Shown: positions 56,251 to 64,000 of the stretch, piece after piece | Numbering within the stretch: the stretch's first letter is position 1 | Layout: every line of letters begins with the position of its first letter | Origin: Caballeronia pedi | GTDB taxonomy: Bacteria > Pseudomonadota > Gammaproteobacteria > Burkholderiales > Burkholderiaceae | Reading direction: 5' to 3' | Length of the DNA: 64,000 nt | NCBI RefSeq assembly: GCF_001544915.2 | Contig: NZ_FCOE02000003.1 | Span: forward strand, 124,001-188,000 | Position numbers and translations under genes: made by a program | Notes under the pieces: generated by a model | Seen by the model: the letters and a program-made list of their open reading frames with translations, nothing else | Told to the model about the DNA's origin: nothing | Database searches by the model: none

Positions 56251-57044
56251 CTGCATTGCTTGGCTTTATCGAAGGCGTCGGGGTGATCGGGCCGGGGCTC
56301 GCAGACTGGCCCCGCGCCGCTGATGTGCTGATGCGACGCACCACGCGCGACGCCGCGAAAACCGTGCTACCGGCGCCTGCCGGCCTGCCTTCCGCCGAGC
56401 GCCGCCGCACCGGGCCGGTGGTGCGCGCGGCGCTCGCGGCCGCGCACGAAGCGGTGGCGCAGAGCAGCCGCGATGCTGCGACGCTCGCCGCCGTGTTCGC
56501 GGCATCGGGCGGCGACGGCGGAAACTTCCACGCGATTTGCGAAACCCTGGCGAGCGACGAGCCGCAACTCTCCCCGACGCGCTTTCACAACTCCGTCCAC
56601 AACGCCCCGGCGGGTTACTGGAGCATCGCGACGCGCGCGATGGCCGCATCGAACGTGCTGTGCGCGTATGACGGCAGCTTCGCCGCGGGCTTGCTGGAGA
56701 GCCTCGCGCAAGTGAGCGTCGATGGCGCGGCGACCTTGCTCGTCGCGTACGACACGGATTACCCGGAGCCTTTGCGCCACGCGCGCCCGATCGCCGATGC
56801 CTTCGGCGTCGCGCTCGTGCTCGCGCCCGAGAGAACCGAACGCACGCTCGCGCGCATCGAGGCGCGTCTCACCGATGCCAACGCGTTCATCTTCGCGGAT
56901 GCCGATCTCGAAGCGCTGCGGCTTTCGAATCCCGCGGCGCGCGCGCTGCCTTTGCTCGAAGCGCTCGCGCGCGGGACGGCATCGCACGTCGTGCTCGATT
57001 ATCTCGATGACACGCGCCTGGCCGTCGACATCGAACCATCATGA
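56247..57044 (+). CDS. Beta-ketoacyl synthase chain-length factor (ApeC-like)
   Basis: A 265-residue ketosynthase-like protein that lacks the active-site cysteine; the corresponding region reads CAYDGSFAAGLLESL. The earlier block SPTRFHNSVHNAPAGYWSIAT is diagnostic for the chain-length-factor family of aryl polyene clusters. It is shorter than true ketosynthases. It pairs with the KS encoded just upstream (ATGA overlap) and with the dehydratase downstream (4-bp overlap). Confidence 0.84.
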   Translation: MTALLGFIEGVGVIGPGLADWPRAADVLMRRTTRDAAKTVLPAPAGLPSAERRRTGPVVRAALAAAHEAVAQSSRDAATLAAVFAASGGDGGNFHAICETLASDEPQLSPTRFHNSVHNAPAGYWSIATRAMAASNVLCAYDGSFAAGLLESLAQVSVDGAATLLVAYDTDYPEPLRHARPIADAFGVALVLAPERTERTLARIEARLTDANAFIFADADLEALRLSNPAARALPLLEALARGTASHVVLDYLDDTRLAVDIEPS

Positions 57045-57508
57045 CGGCCGCGCAAACGCTCAATCGCGACTGGATCGCCGCGCGCATTCCGCACAGCGGT
57101 TCGATGTGCCTGCTGGATGCGGTCATCGCGTGGGATGCGGAGCGCATTCGTTGCACGGCCACGAGCCATCTCGCGACTGACAACCCGTTGCGCTCGAAGG
57201 GGCGGCTCGCGTCGGTGTGCGGCATCGAATACGCGGCGCAGGCGATGGCGACGCATGGCGCGCTCGTCGGCGTGGAAGGCAAGCGTCCGCGCGTCGGCAT
57301 GCTGACGAGCGTGCGCGGCGTCCAGACGCATATCGAACGGCTCGACACGCTCGATGGTCCGCTCGATATCGAAGCCGAGCGCATCGGCGGCGATGACAAC
57401 ACCGTGCTTTATCGTTTTACCGTGCGCTGTGCGGATCGGCTGCTGCTGAGCGGACGCGCCGCCGTGATTCTCGATGCCGCTCAGGCCGCCGGTTTGGTCG
57501 CGCAATAA
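57041..57508 (+). CDS. Hot-dog fold 3-hydroxyacyl-ACP dehydratase (ApeP-like)
   Basis: A 155-residue hot-dog protein with IPHSGSMCLLDAV near residues 16-28 and GIEYAAQAMATHG near 62-74, typical of the ApeP/FabZ-like dehydratases that act on polyene intermediates. It is the last plus-strand gene of the cluster. Its end overlaps by 28 bp with the end of a convergent methyltransferase gene. Confidence 0.83.
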   Translation: MTAAQTLNRDWIAARIPHSGSMCLLDAVIAWDAERIRCTATSHLATDNPLRSKGRLASVCGIEYAAQAMATHGALVGVEGKRPRVGMLTSVRGVQTHIERLDTLDGPLDIEAERIGGDDNTVLYRFTVRCADRLLLSGRAAVILDAAQAAGLVAQ

Positions 57509-58233
57509 GCGGAGAAGATGCCGAGTTCGACGTCGCGGCGCACGTTCGCGAAACCCGCGCGCGTGATGGCGGCGATCACGGTATCGGGCGGCACGCAGGC
57601 CTCGATCGTGTCCCAGTAGTAGCGCATCAGCTCGACGCTTTCCTCTTTCTTTCCGACGATGCGCGCGATCATCGGCACGACGCTGCGCATGTAGAACTTC
57701 AGCGCGGCGACACCCACGTCATGCGCGGGCCGCGTGATTTCAAGCACGCACAGCCGGCCGCCGGGCGCGAGTACGCGGAAATATTCGTCGAAGACTTTCG
57801 CGAGATCGCTCACGTGGCGCAGCGCGAAACCCATGCTCAGGAAATCGTAGGCGGCGCTGTCGCACGGCAAGTCTTCGGCGGTGCCGATGCGCGTCTCAAC
57901 GCCGATCGGCAAGTGCGCCTGCCCGACCATGCCTGGACTGGGATCGACGCCGGTGACGAGCGCCGGATCGCCCGTTATCGCGACCGCTTCCTTCGTGACG
58001 AGCCCCGTTCCCATGCCGACATCGAGCACGCGCATGCCGCGCGCGAGACCGGCGGAACGCAGTGCGCGGTTGCGGTACCACGGGCCGGAGCCGAAGGCCA
58101 TCGCGCGTTCGATCGCGTCGTAGTCGGAGGCGGTGCGGTCGAAGATGCCGCGCAGCCAGAGGCGCCGGTTCGACTCGTCGGGGTAGTAGGTCGTGAGAGG
58201 CTCGTGCGGGGCGGTTTCGTTTGGCCGGGTCAT
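57481..58233 (-). CDS. UbiE/COQ5-like methyltransferase
   Basis: A 250-residue SAM methyltransferase. Motif I is RVLDVGMGTGLVTKEAV, followed by VTGVDPSPGMV. FDRTASDYDAIERAMAFGSG near the start and SMGFALRHV around residue 133 follow UbiE family spacing. It is convergent with the dehydratase gene and overlaps it tail to tail. It may modify the aryl ring of the cluster product. It is too divergent to be called the ubiquinone enzyme itself. Confidence 0.82.
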   Translation of the reverse strand: MTRPNETAPHEPLTTYYPDESNRRLWLRGIFDRTASDYDAIERAMAFGSGPWYRNRALRSAGLARGMRVLDVGMGTGLVTKEAVAITGDPALVTGVDPSPGMVGQAHLPIGVETRIGTAEDLPCDSAAYDFLSMGFALRHVSDLAKVFDEYFRVLAPGGRLCVLEITRPAHDVGVAALKFYMRSVVPMIARIVGKKEESVELMRYYWDTIEACVPPDTVIAAITRAGFANVRRDVELGIFSAYCATKPAA

Positions 58234-58789
58234 TGAGTCTTGTTTGGACGCCTTTCGGGGGTGCCGGGTGGGTCTGCGTGGATGGCGCGAGGAATTGATC
58301 TGCAGACTGGTGTCTGGCCTCTACCGGGAAAAGCGTCGGCTCCCGCGATTCGTCGAAGGGAGCGATGCCGCTCGTTTCCCTGGGAGCCGCGCTGTTTTGC
58401 CAACACGCATCGGTCATCTTCGGCAACCTTATTGGTGACCAGTCTCCATAGCAAGTTGAGGTTCTACGCGACATGCACCGCGTAACCGGCTTGAAACCAC
58501 GCCCGAGGCTCATGAGCCATTTGTCGACGAGGGATGACGTCGATCTTAAACCATGCCAAACCGCGGCGGGATGCTTTGCGACGATTGCGCAGAGCCGGCG
58601 CGCGAGCCGCGGCCGGTACTAGCCGGCGCATCTGTGCAGCGAGTTCGGTGCACTCATCCTTCGATGGATCTCGTCTGCGGGATCAGATTGCCGTGCGCAT
58701 CCCATGTCTGCCGCCGTTGGCCGCGCTCTGGATCCGTGATCGATGCAGGGCCGCCGGTCGGCTTCCGCGATCGTGCGTGCCTGTCACGG
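58234..58789. other. Boundary between biosynthetic cluster and accessory island
   Basis: No gene is supported here. Codon bias of the cluster stops at 58233. A minus-strand frame (58654-59049) includes a hydrophobic stretch (ATAILFVPVGVLLAIELL) and a phrase resembling Rhs-type repeats (RQTWDAHGNLI). It crosses the SymE-like remnant on the opposite strand and I do not accept it as intact. No tRNA or attachment site was recognised. Confidence 0.4.
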
Positions 58790-58888
58790 AACGGGCGCTG
58801 ACTGTTCAGCAGTTCTATCGCAAGCAGAACTCCAACTGGTACGAACAGTATCGCGGTAGCTTCGAGCGACGGCCTGCGCGCAAGTCTG

Positions 58889-58935
58889 CGCCCTATGTCT
58901 TGTGGATTCGACGCGCCGGGCGATGGCTTGAACAG
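58889..58935 (+). repeat. 47-bp direct repeat, copy 1
   Basis: This segment of the SymE-like gene (starting CGCCCTATGT and ending TTGAACAG) recurs at 59074-59120 with three mismatches (44 of 47 identical). Confidence 0.8.
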
Positions 58936-59073
58936 CTCTGTCACTTGCCCCGTCGACAAGTTAGTCCGAGCACCGATTGTCTTCCCAAAACCTAACTCAT
59001 ATTTTATTCGGCCATGCTTTTGTGCAGTCGACTCACCTTTCGAGATCACCTTATCAATAGCCCCCCAAATCTT

Positions 59074-59120
59074 CGCCCTATGTCCCGTGGATTCGACTCG
59101 CCGGGCGATGGCTTGAACAG
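59074..59120 (+). repeat. 47-bp direct repeat, copy 2
   Basis: Second copy of the repeat at 58889-58935; start-to-start distance 185 bp. Its frame continues into the intact SymE-like C-terminus. Confidence 0.8.
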
Positions 59121-59190
59121 GCTGGCTTCGCGCCAGGGCAGCGCGTGAAGGTCAATGTTGAACACGGGCGGCTTGTGATTACCGCCGAAT

Positions 59191-59224
59191 AGACAAAGGG
59201 CCGCTTTTAAGCGGCCCTTTGTCT
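59191..59224. terminator. Perfect palindromic terminator, probably bidirectional
   Basis: AGACAAAGGGCCGCTT (59191-59206) is followed after TT by its exact reverse complement AAGCGGCCCTTTGTCT (59209-59224). The 16-bp stem ends in AAAG/CTTT, so it can serve both the plus-strand SymE-like remnant and the minus-strand gene ending at 59234. Confidence 0.8.
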
Positions 59225-59233
59225 ACAACAACA

Positions 59234-59509
59234 TCATTTTTTAATTTTCTCACTTAATTCGTGAGATAAAAAATCATGTAAGCCGCTCGCTATACAGTCT
59301 GCATGCTCCGGTCTAACGAGCATACTAAAAAAATAATACTGCTCTAAGCATTCTTCCACATCACCAATAGGCAATATAAAAAAATCCATATATGTCTTAT
59401 AAAAAGACTTAACTTTCTTCGAGATCTCCTCCAAATCCAAATCGTGGTTCGTGATATCAAAAAAGATTCTCTTATACGCCCCCATCGAACTTACTTCTAT
59501 GTAAGGCAA
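59234..59509 (-). CDS. Small acidic AT-rich protein, immunity-like
   Basis: A 91-residue protein of no recognised family (IFFDITNHDLDLEEISKKVK, FFILPIGDVEECLEQYYFF). It is strikingly AT-rich compared with the GC-rich flanks, uses rare A/T-ending codons, and lies downstream of a short toxin-tail-like frame on the same strand. Size and position match immunity genes of Rhs or contact-dependent toxins. This is an inference from context. Confidence 0.5.
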   Translation of the reverse strand: MPYIEVSSMGAYKRIFFDITNHDLDLEEISKKVKSFYKTYMDFFILPIGDVEECLEQYYFFSMLVRPEHADCIASGLHDFLSHELSEKIKK

Positions 59510-59579
59510 TTTCTTTTTTTCTCAATATTCCAGTGATTGGACCGATCTTCCGAATCTCGTTCAACGAATTTCATGGCGA

Positions 59580-59771
59580 TCACTTGAATTTAAAGTCCGT
59601 AACATCAGTCATTATCCCATCACCATTGACTCTCGCCATATAGTGCACCGTTACGTCGTTTATCTTCTGCTCGTACTTTGACCAACCTTTCCCCGAGAAA
59701 CAGCGATCTCCAATGTCTTCAGCCTTAATAATTTCCATCCCATTTTCGGGGTGGGTCATAATGTGAGACAT
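59580..59771 (-). CDS. Short fragment resembling a polymorphic-toxin C-terminus
   Basis: A 63-residue frame (SGKGWSKYEQKINDVTVHYM, DGIMTDVTDFKFK) open only back to a stop just before 59807. Its ending resembles C-terminal toxin tips swapped into Rhs/CDI proteins, followed here by an immunity-like gene 70 bp downstream. There is no delivery domain, so it is either an orphan tip or a small stand-alone protein. AT-rich like its neighbour. Confidence 0.4.
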   Translation of the reverse strand: MSHIMTHPENGMEIIKAEDIGDRCFSGKGWSKYEQKINDVTVHYMARVNGDGIMTDVTDFKFK

Positions 59772-60048
59772 CGCAAATCTCTCATTTTTATTTCGCGCCT
59801 TTGCTACTTAGCGAGGCCGTGAAGCCCACAAGAACTATGTGTGAAATCAACCAGAAGTTGGCACCAGAAGATAAGCAATTGCTGTCGTTTCACTAGCTAA
59901 ACAGCGCGATTTCTAGAAATCACATTAAACCGCTCAACCAAATACTGTCGTTTCCCAACGCATCCACTTAATAAATGACTGCTCGGTCCCTGTTTTACTC
60001 CCGCCTCACTCGAAAGTGTCTCCAAAATGCAACACTCGCGGTTAGCCT

Positions 60049-63000
60049 TTACTTCCTCGAGAGGCTCCGGGACAAGTCAAGAACGAGGCCCACGATATGC
60101 CCGTCGTATTCGGCAGGCATGAGCGCACTAACCATCTCTGCCATTTCTTTGGCACTCTTCGGTTTTTCCTTATCTGGCCCTACCTTCGTTGCCTGCCCAA
60201 ACCAGAGGATTATGAATACTCCGATGCTCTCTGCATCAGGGTTACGCATGTAGCGTGGTTCGAGTTGGTCACGCCAGGCGTGCCAGAGTTCGGGGTGATT
60301 GTCCTTCTTTATCTCGACGGGCACGATTTTGCGACCGCCCTGAACAACGATGCTCGTCTGCATGTCAGCGCGTTTGTCCGCGGCGGCGAGACTCTCCTTC
60401 TCGATTTGCACAGACCTTAGAGCCAAAGGTATCCGCAGTAGGCCGAGCAGTACATCCCGGCAGGCGTTTTCACTTTTCGGGATGAACACGCCTTTCTTGT
60501 CCCTGTCATAGAACAAATCCAGCTGATTCGTTTCCTCGAAGTGAATTTTGTTCCCAACTTGAATCAGCTGGTCTCGCAATAGCTCGGCCATATCGCGCGG
60601 ATTGGCGGGTTGCTTGTTTGCAAGGACGTTCGCTACCGCCTCGGGAGTCGGAGGGACATAGTGACGGTTCTTTATGCTGCTGTCTTGCTGAAAGAACAGG
60701 GCTGCCAGCCACGTGCACCAAGGCTCCATTTTGGGGTCTCGACGCAGAGTATCCAGTTCTTGGCTGGCAACAGGAGACATCGATTCCGCCAGAAAGTGAG
60801 CAATCCGCCGCAAAACTGCACCCTGATGGTCATACGGTGAGTTATAGCTCTCATCGTCGGCCGGGGTTCGGACAGTCGGTGTCGACGCGAGCACCCGAAT
60901 CAGGCGTGCGGCAATGGCAGGATGTCCTGCCAGGGCGTCATATGCGCTTTGACCCCGCTGCTCAATTGCCATTGCCAGCAGATACGGGCCGCCTGCTCGC
61001 ATGGCCGCTTCATTTTCGATGTGTTGAATCTGGCTCACGGGGTCGTTGACGAACAATCCCGTGCGAATCGCCAACCGGAACTTGTCGCTCAACCCTGGCT
61101 TCGAAAGTAACGTCGTTAAGACTTGACTGACAGTATCTTTCTTCAGATGCCGCTCTGCCCCGGGAAGAAAGACATTGCTGAAAAGATGAAGCAAACGCTC
61201 ATCCGGCTCCGCCGGCATAACACCGATGACGCGCGGAAGAAGCTTCGAGACTAAATCTCTTGGAGCGTTATTCTCTCTGAGGAAGCGGAGTGCTTCGACG
61301 TTCGGAACCCGACCGTCTTTTAGCTGCTCTTCCCAACAGGTAAACATAAGGTCGGAGACTTGGTCTGGCTTGCTTTCGGCGAGCGCTCTCAGCCAGCCCG
61401 GAAGGGGCGAACCTGAATCAATCATGTAGAAGCCGAGCAACGCTTCGACGACGCTCTGCCTCCACGAGGTTACGTCGGCGCCGTCAAAGAAACAAAGCTT
61501 GGCGGCAAGCAACGCCGGGAACGAAGCAGGATAGCCGTATCCCACCCGTCGCCCGCCTGAGACAATGTTAGCCAGCGATGGCAGATTTTCAGCGTCTACT
61601 ATGCGCTTCATTGCTTCAATTGCCCTTTCAGCAACTGTATCGTCTACAACCAGAAGGTCCGCGACTCGCTCCAATGGCGTTTCCCCCTGGTGGTCGTCGT
61701 GAATCTTCTCGTGAGCGTACGCAATCGCTTGCACAAGCCCGATGTCTTGTGCTCCTTGTAAGAGGCTTCGAACACGAGGGCCAAGCTCGCTCTGCCGCAG
61801 GGCTCGCTGGTCTCGGCGACGACTTTCGACCTTCTGCTTCTGCTCCGATTGGCGCTTCTGCCAAGAATCGAGTGGCCACGCCGTGTTTCGTTGCACCCAC
61901 TCTTCTGCCTGCGGCCAGCGCTTCCGATTTGCCTCAATCCAATTTTCGAGCGTCTCCAACCGGATGTCGAACTGCCCGGTGAAATTGACCGCAATGAATG
62001 CTGCGCGGTCAACGCAGCTTTCAACAAATTTCTTGTCAGACGATGCTGCGGCCTGCTCAAGCAGCCACCGATACCAATCTGCCGGGCGTTCTGCGTGGTA
62101 TAGACATTTTTCGATACTATGTATTTCGTACGATATGGCGCCCGTTGACATCTGCTCTAGATTCTCGAGCACGAGCAGGCGCTGCATCTCTGGACGAGCA
62201 CTCAACCAGTCACTCATAAATTTGATGGCTGACGACTCAAGCCCAGCGGAGCCGTATTTGTCGAGACCCAGCGAGAACCACTTCCAAAGCTGTGAGGGAC
62301 AGACCGACTCGCCCTTAACGTCTACTGCCCGCACCAGAACCCTTGCGGCGACTTCACGCACGATGTCATAAACACGGGTGGGCGTATCGATGTCGTCGCG
62401 CGCTGCTGCCGTGCCTAAGAGGGCTTGAAGAACGTCCAGTGCCGCCGGCAAGTCTTCGTCGGGAAGTCGGCGATTGAATTCGGCCGCCCAAAACATCCTG
62501 AATTGACCGATGAGGTTTGGCTGCTTTGGTGGCCTGCAATATGCAAGGACGTCTTGCACTGTAAGGTGCCGGGGATAGAGGCAATTCAGTATCTCGCCGA
62601 GAACTTCATCATCTTCATCCTTCACTGCATCCGACCTCAAATCGCGCAGAAGGTTTTGGGCAGCGGTCATCTCAAAAGCGTCGTTGCGCAGCCACGCCGC
62701 GACCGCACCGACCCGCACTCTCTGGTGTCGAGACTCGTCCCGCGCCATTTTCTCGAAAGTGTCGCCGAGGCCTGGGAATGTCTCACCGTATCGAATCGCA
62801 TCGAGGATGCAAATGGCGAGTGCCTCGTGGCCAAGCTCCCCGGAACCGTCATTGAGCAGTCGGTCGAAGGTCGACTCCATGTCTGCCGTACCAAGCGCTC
62901 CGAAAGGATGGGCTTCCCAGTTCTCGTTCCGAAACCAAGGATTCTCAGTCGCCACACGTGCCAAGGACATCAGCAGTTTTACCTTCTGCCCCACCGAAAA

Positions 63001-64000
63001 CGGCTTGACATCGCCATATAGGATTAACCCAAGCGGGTCTCGACGTGCTAGGAGTTCCCTGTCATCAACACAAAAGAGGGCCATCCAAGCATAAACGCCC
63101 CTGAGCACGTCGACCGTCTGGCTCCCAGCCACTGTCATAATTGCGAGGACCCGCTGCAAAGGCAATCCGTGACGAGATACCAGTTCGCCGACTGCATGCC
63201 CTGCGAGATACTCTCCGACCGTCCTGTGCACCGGCACCCGGAAATCTCCGTCAGCCGCGAAAAGCTTAGTGTCAAGCGCGGCCGTCGCGACCGCCTTGTC
63301 GACATTTAAATCCGAAGGCAAGTCGTCGATGTGGAAGGAATTCTGCGTAGTGATGCCGGAACCGCGGACCTGAATTGCCGATGAGTTTGAAAGAAGCATT
63401 ACGGCCGCCAGCTTTCCGGCCGTCGACAACAGGCCCTGGGCACTTACTGAATTGAGATTGGAGCGACTCCGTTGGTGCACCGGATTATGCTCTTGCACAA
63501 GGAGCTTGCACGCCGCCGCATAGGTCGCGCTACGGCTATCCGGCCAATTGCCCTTCTGAACGACGTCAACCAATAATTTCAACAGGAGCGGGTTTGACAG
63601 GAGCGGAGCCAGCTTTCGAGCTTGCGCCTCCTCCAGAAACAACGCCGGGTCGGCCACTTCGGATGAGGGCAAGTTGCGCAGCAACTCAAGAATCTCGACC
63701 TCGTTTAGGGGATTCAACCAAAGTGTTTTGACTTCCTCGGACGGCGATACTTCCTGTAGGTCTACATCGCCACCACCTAACCAATCAGCCTCACGACACG
63801 ACAGCCGAAACCGCGGGCGCCCTGCATTTTGCAATGCGCGGCGAATTTCATCGAGCGCCGCGTATGGGGAAACTGAGTCTGTGCGATGCTCATCCAATGA
63901 ATCGATGAATAAGGTCTTACCTGCCACGCCGGGGGGAAGGCCCAGCACCGCGAAGTTCCGCGCGGTGACGTAAAGCGCCGAGTCACCCATGCGTTCCGCT
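60049..64000 (-). CDS. NACHT/STAND-like NTPase with C-terminal PD-(D/E)XK-like nuclease (5' end outside window)
   Basis: At least 1,313 residues; the frame is still open at the window edge, so ATG 63990 is probably internal. The first visible residues hold a STAND Walker B (LFIDSLDE, 27-34) and a sensor-type RFRLSCREADW (60-70). Walker A must lie upstream. A helical NTPase part and a long alpha-helical repeat region (about 300-1150) follow. Near the end are PKSENACRDVLL, D1209 (RADMQTS) and E1226-x-K1228 (VPVEIKKD), the order of a PD-(D/E)XK nuclease. Related architectures act in anti-phage defence (Avs family), where the nuclease is usually at the N-terminus. GC is lower than in the cluster to the left. 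Confidence 0.65.
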   Translation of the reverse strand, partial: AERMGDSALYVTARNFAVLGLPPGVAGKTLFIDSLDEHRTDSVSPYAALDEIRRALQNAGRPRFRLSCREADWLGGGDVDLQEVSPSEEVKTLWLNPLNEVEILELLRNLPSSEVADPALFLEEAQARKLAPLLSNPLLLKLLVDVVQKGNWPDSRSATYAAACKLLVQEHNPVHQRSRSNLNSVSAQGLLSTAGKLAAVMLLSNSSAIQVRGSGITTQNSFHIDDLPSDLNVDKAVATAALDTKLFAADGDFRVPVHRTVGEYLAGHAVGELVSRHGLPLQRVLAIMTVAGSQTVDVLRGVYAWMALFCVDDRELLARRDPLGLILYGDVKPFSVGQKVKLLMSLARVATENPWFRNENWEAHPFGALGTADMESTFDRLLNDGSGELGHEALAICILDAIRYGETFPGLGDTFEKMARDESRHQRVRVGAVAAWLRNDAFEMTAAQNLLRDLRSDAVKDEDDEVLGEILNCLYPRHLTVQDVLAYCRPPKQPNLIGQFRMFWAAEFNRRLPDEDLPAALDVLQALLGTAAARDDIDTPTRVYDIVREVAARVLVRAVDVKGESVCPSQLWKWFSLGLDKYGSAGLESSAIKFMSDWLSARPEMQRLLVLENLEQMSTGAISYEIHSIEKCLYHAERPADWYRWLLEQAAASSDKKFVESCVDRAAFIAVNFTGQFDIRLETLENWIEANRKRWPQAEEWVQRNTAWPLDSWQKRQSEQKQKVESRRRDQRALRQSELGPRVRSLLQGAQDIGLVQAIAYAHEKIHDDHQGETPLERVADLLVVDDTVAERAIEAMKRIVDAENLPSLANIVSGGRRVGYGYPASFPALLAAKLCFFDGADVTSWRQSVVEALLGFYMIDSGSPLPGWLRALAESKPDQVSDLMFTCWEEQLKDGRVPNVEALRFLRENNAPRDLVSKLLPRVIGVMPAEPDERLLHLFSNVFLPGAERHLKKDTVSQVLTTLLSKPGLSDKFRLAIRTGLFVNDPVSQIQHIENEAAMRAGGPYLLAMAIEQRGQSAYDALAGHPAIAARLIRVLASTPTVRTPADDESYNSPYDHQGAVLRRIAHFLAESMSPVASQELDTLRRDPKMEPWCTWLAALFFQQDSSIKNRHYVPPTPEAVANVLANKQPANPRDMAELLRDQLIQVGNKIHFEETNQLDLFYDRDKKGVFIPKSENACRDVLLGLLRIPLALRSVQIEKESLAAADKRADMQTSIVVQGGRKIVPVEIKKDNHPELWHAWRDQLEPRYMRNPDAESIGVFIILWFGQATKVGPDKEKPKSAKEMAEMVSALMPAEYDGHIVGLVLDLSRSLSRK

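Larger units (their letters stand above)
58790..59192 (+). pseudogene. SymE-like toxin gene, disrupted
   Basis: The first part (58790-58935) encodes TERALTVQQFYRKQNSN, YEQYRGSFERR and APYVLWIRRAGRWLEQ, as in the N-terminal half of SymE-family proteins. Then similarity stops and the frame ends at 58995. A second piece in another frame (59061-59192) repeats SPYVPWIRLAGRWLEQ and continues correctly as AGFAPGQRVKVNVEHGRLV to a stop at 59190-59192. The two pieces together would make a complete SymE-like protein. The gene is broken by a 138-bp segment between two near-identical 47-bp copies. Confidence 0.55.

Noticed and set aside
58654..59049. 131-codon minus-strand frame crossing the SymE-like remnant
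   Set aside because: It contains a phrase reminiscent of Rhs proteins and one hydrophobic stretch, but overlaps recognised SymE-like coding sequence on the other strand and has no coherent domain.

Overview
The DNA is GC-rich with strong third-position GC bias. The gene families (a GlpSTPQV-type glycerol ABC transporter, DUF4148 exported proteins, YbfB/YjiJ and SetB-like MFS carriers, an aryl-polyene-type cluster) point to a betaproteobacterium of the Burkholderiaceae, most like Paraburkholderia or Caballeronia. This is inferred from gene content only; no rRNA or tRNA gene was seen.

Left part (1-9,880). A truncated AraC-type regulator runs off the left edge. It is followed by a decayed patch: a frameshifted LacI-type regulator remnant and an ISNCY-like transposase whose reading frame ends in the tail of a PIN-domain toxin. 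Next is a tight operon (2,979-8,999) for a glycerol ABC transporter: two ATPases (glpS, glpT), two permeases (glpP, glpQ), a small DUF2160 membrane protein and the binding protein glpV, closed by a clear terminator. A decayed arylsulfatase tail lies on the other strand behind it.

Giant surface protein and its presumed export machinery (9,882-26,248). A gene of about 10.5 kb encodes a LEPR-XLL/DUF4347 protein with many Ig-like modules and nine VCBS repeats. It is interrupted by one in-frame TAG at 18,990. Downstream, in one operon, are a TolC-like outer-membrane lipoprotein, a short HlyD-like adaptor, an adaptor with a GAF-like N-terminus, and a membrane M50 metalloprotease fused to an HlyD-like arm with a PqqD-like N-terminus. 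No ABC ATPase is present, so this looks like a non-canonical, protease-containing relative of type I secretion.

Middle part (26,357-41,690). MFS exporters and LysR regulators are followed by D,D-endopeptidase PbpG. Then comes a compact redox-stress neighbourhood: Ohr, two small exported proteins, a TlpA-like thioredoxin and an OmpR/EnvZ-type two-component system. Two copies of a ~75-bp regulatory element occur there, one upstream of each transcription unit. A GH28 polygalacturonase-like lipoprotein and a family 2 glycosyltransferase follow.

Aryl-polyene-type biosynthetic cluster (40,923-58,233). Two divergent arms start from a shared control region at 46,616-47,070. The minus arm holds ACP, ketoreductase, a flavin-dependent halogenase-like enzyme, a MipA/OmpV protein, an acyltransferase and a glycosyltransferase, with a HepT/MntA toxin-antitoxin pair lodged inside. 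The plus arm holds a membrane protein, an acyl-ACP ligase/dehydratase fusion, an LpxL-like acyltransferase, a LolA-like carrier, an MMPL exporter, a polysaccharide deacetylase, a methyltransferase, a ketosynthase, a chain-length factor and a dehydratase. A UbiE-like methyltransferase converges on the end. Together these would build, tailor and place a lipid-anchored polyene pigment in the outer membrane.

Right part (58,250-64,000). This is an accessory island, AT-richer in part. It has a SymE-like toxin remnant split between two 47-bp direct repeats, a perfect terminator hairpin, a short toxin-tail/immunity-like pair, and a large NACHT/STAND-like NTPase with a C-terminal PD-(D/E)XK-like nuclease motif. 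The last is a candidate anti-phage defence gene and runs off the right edge.
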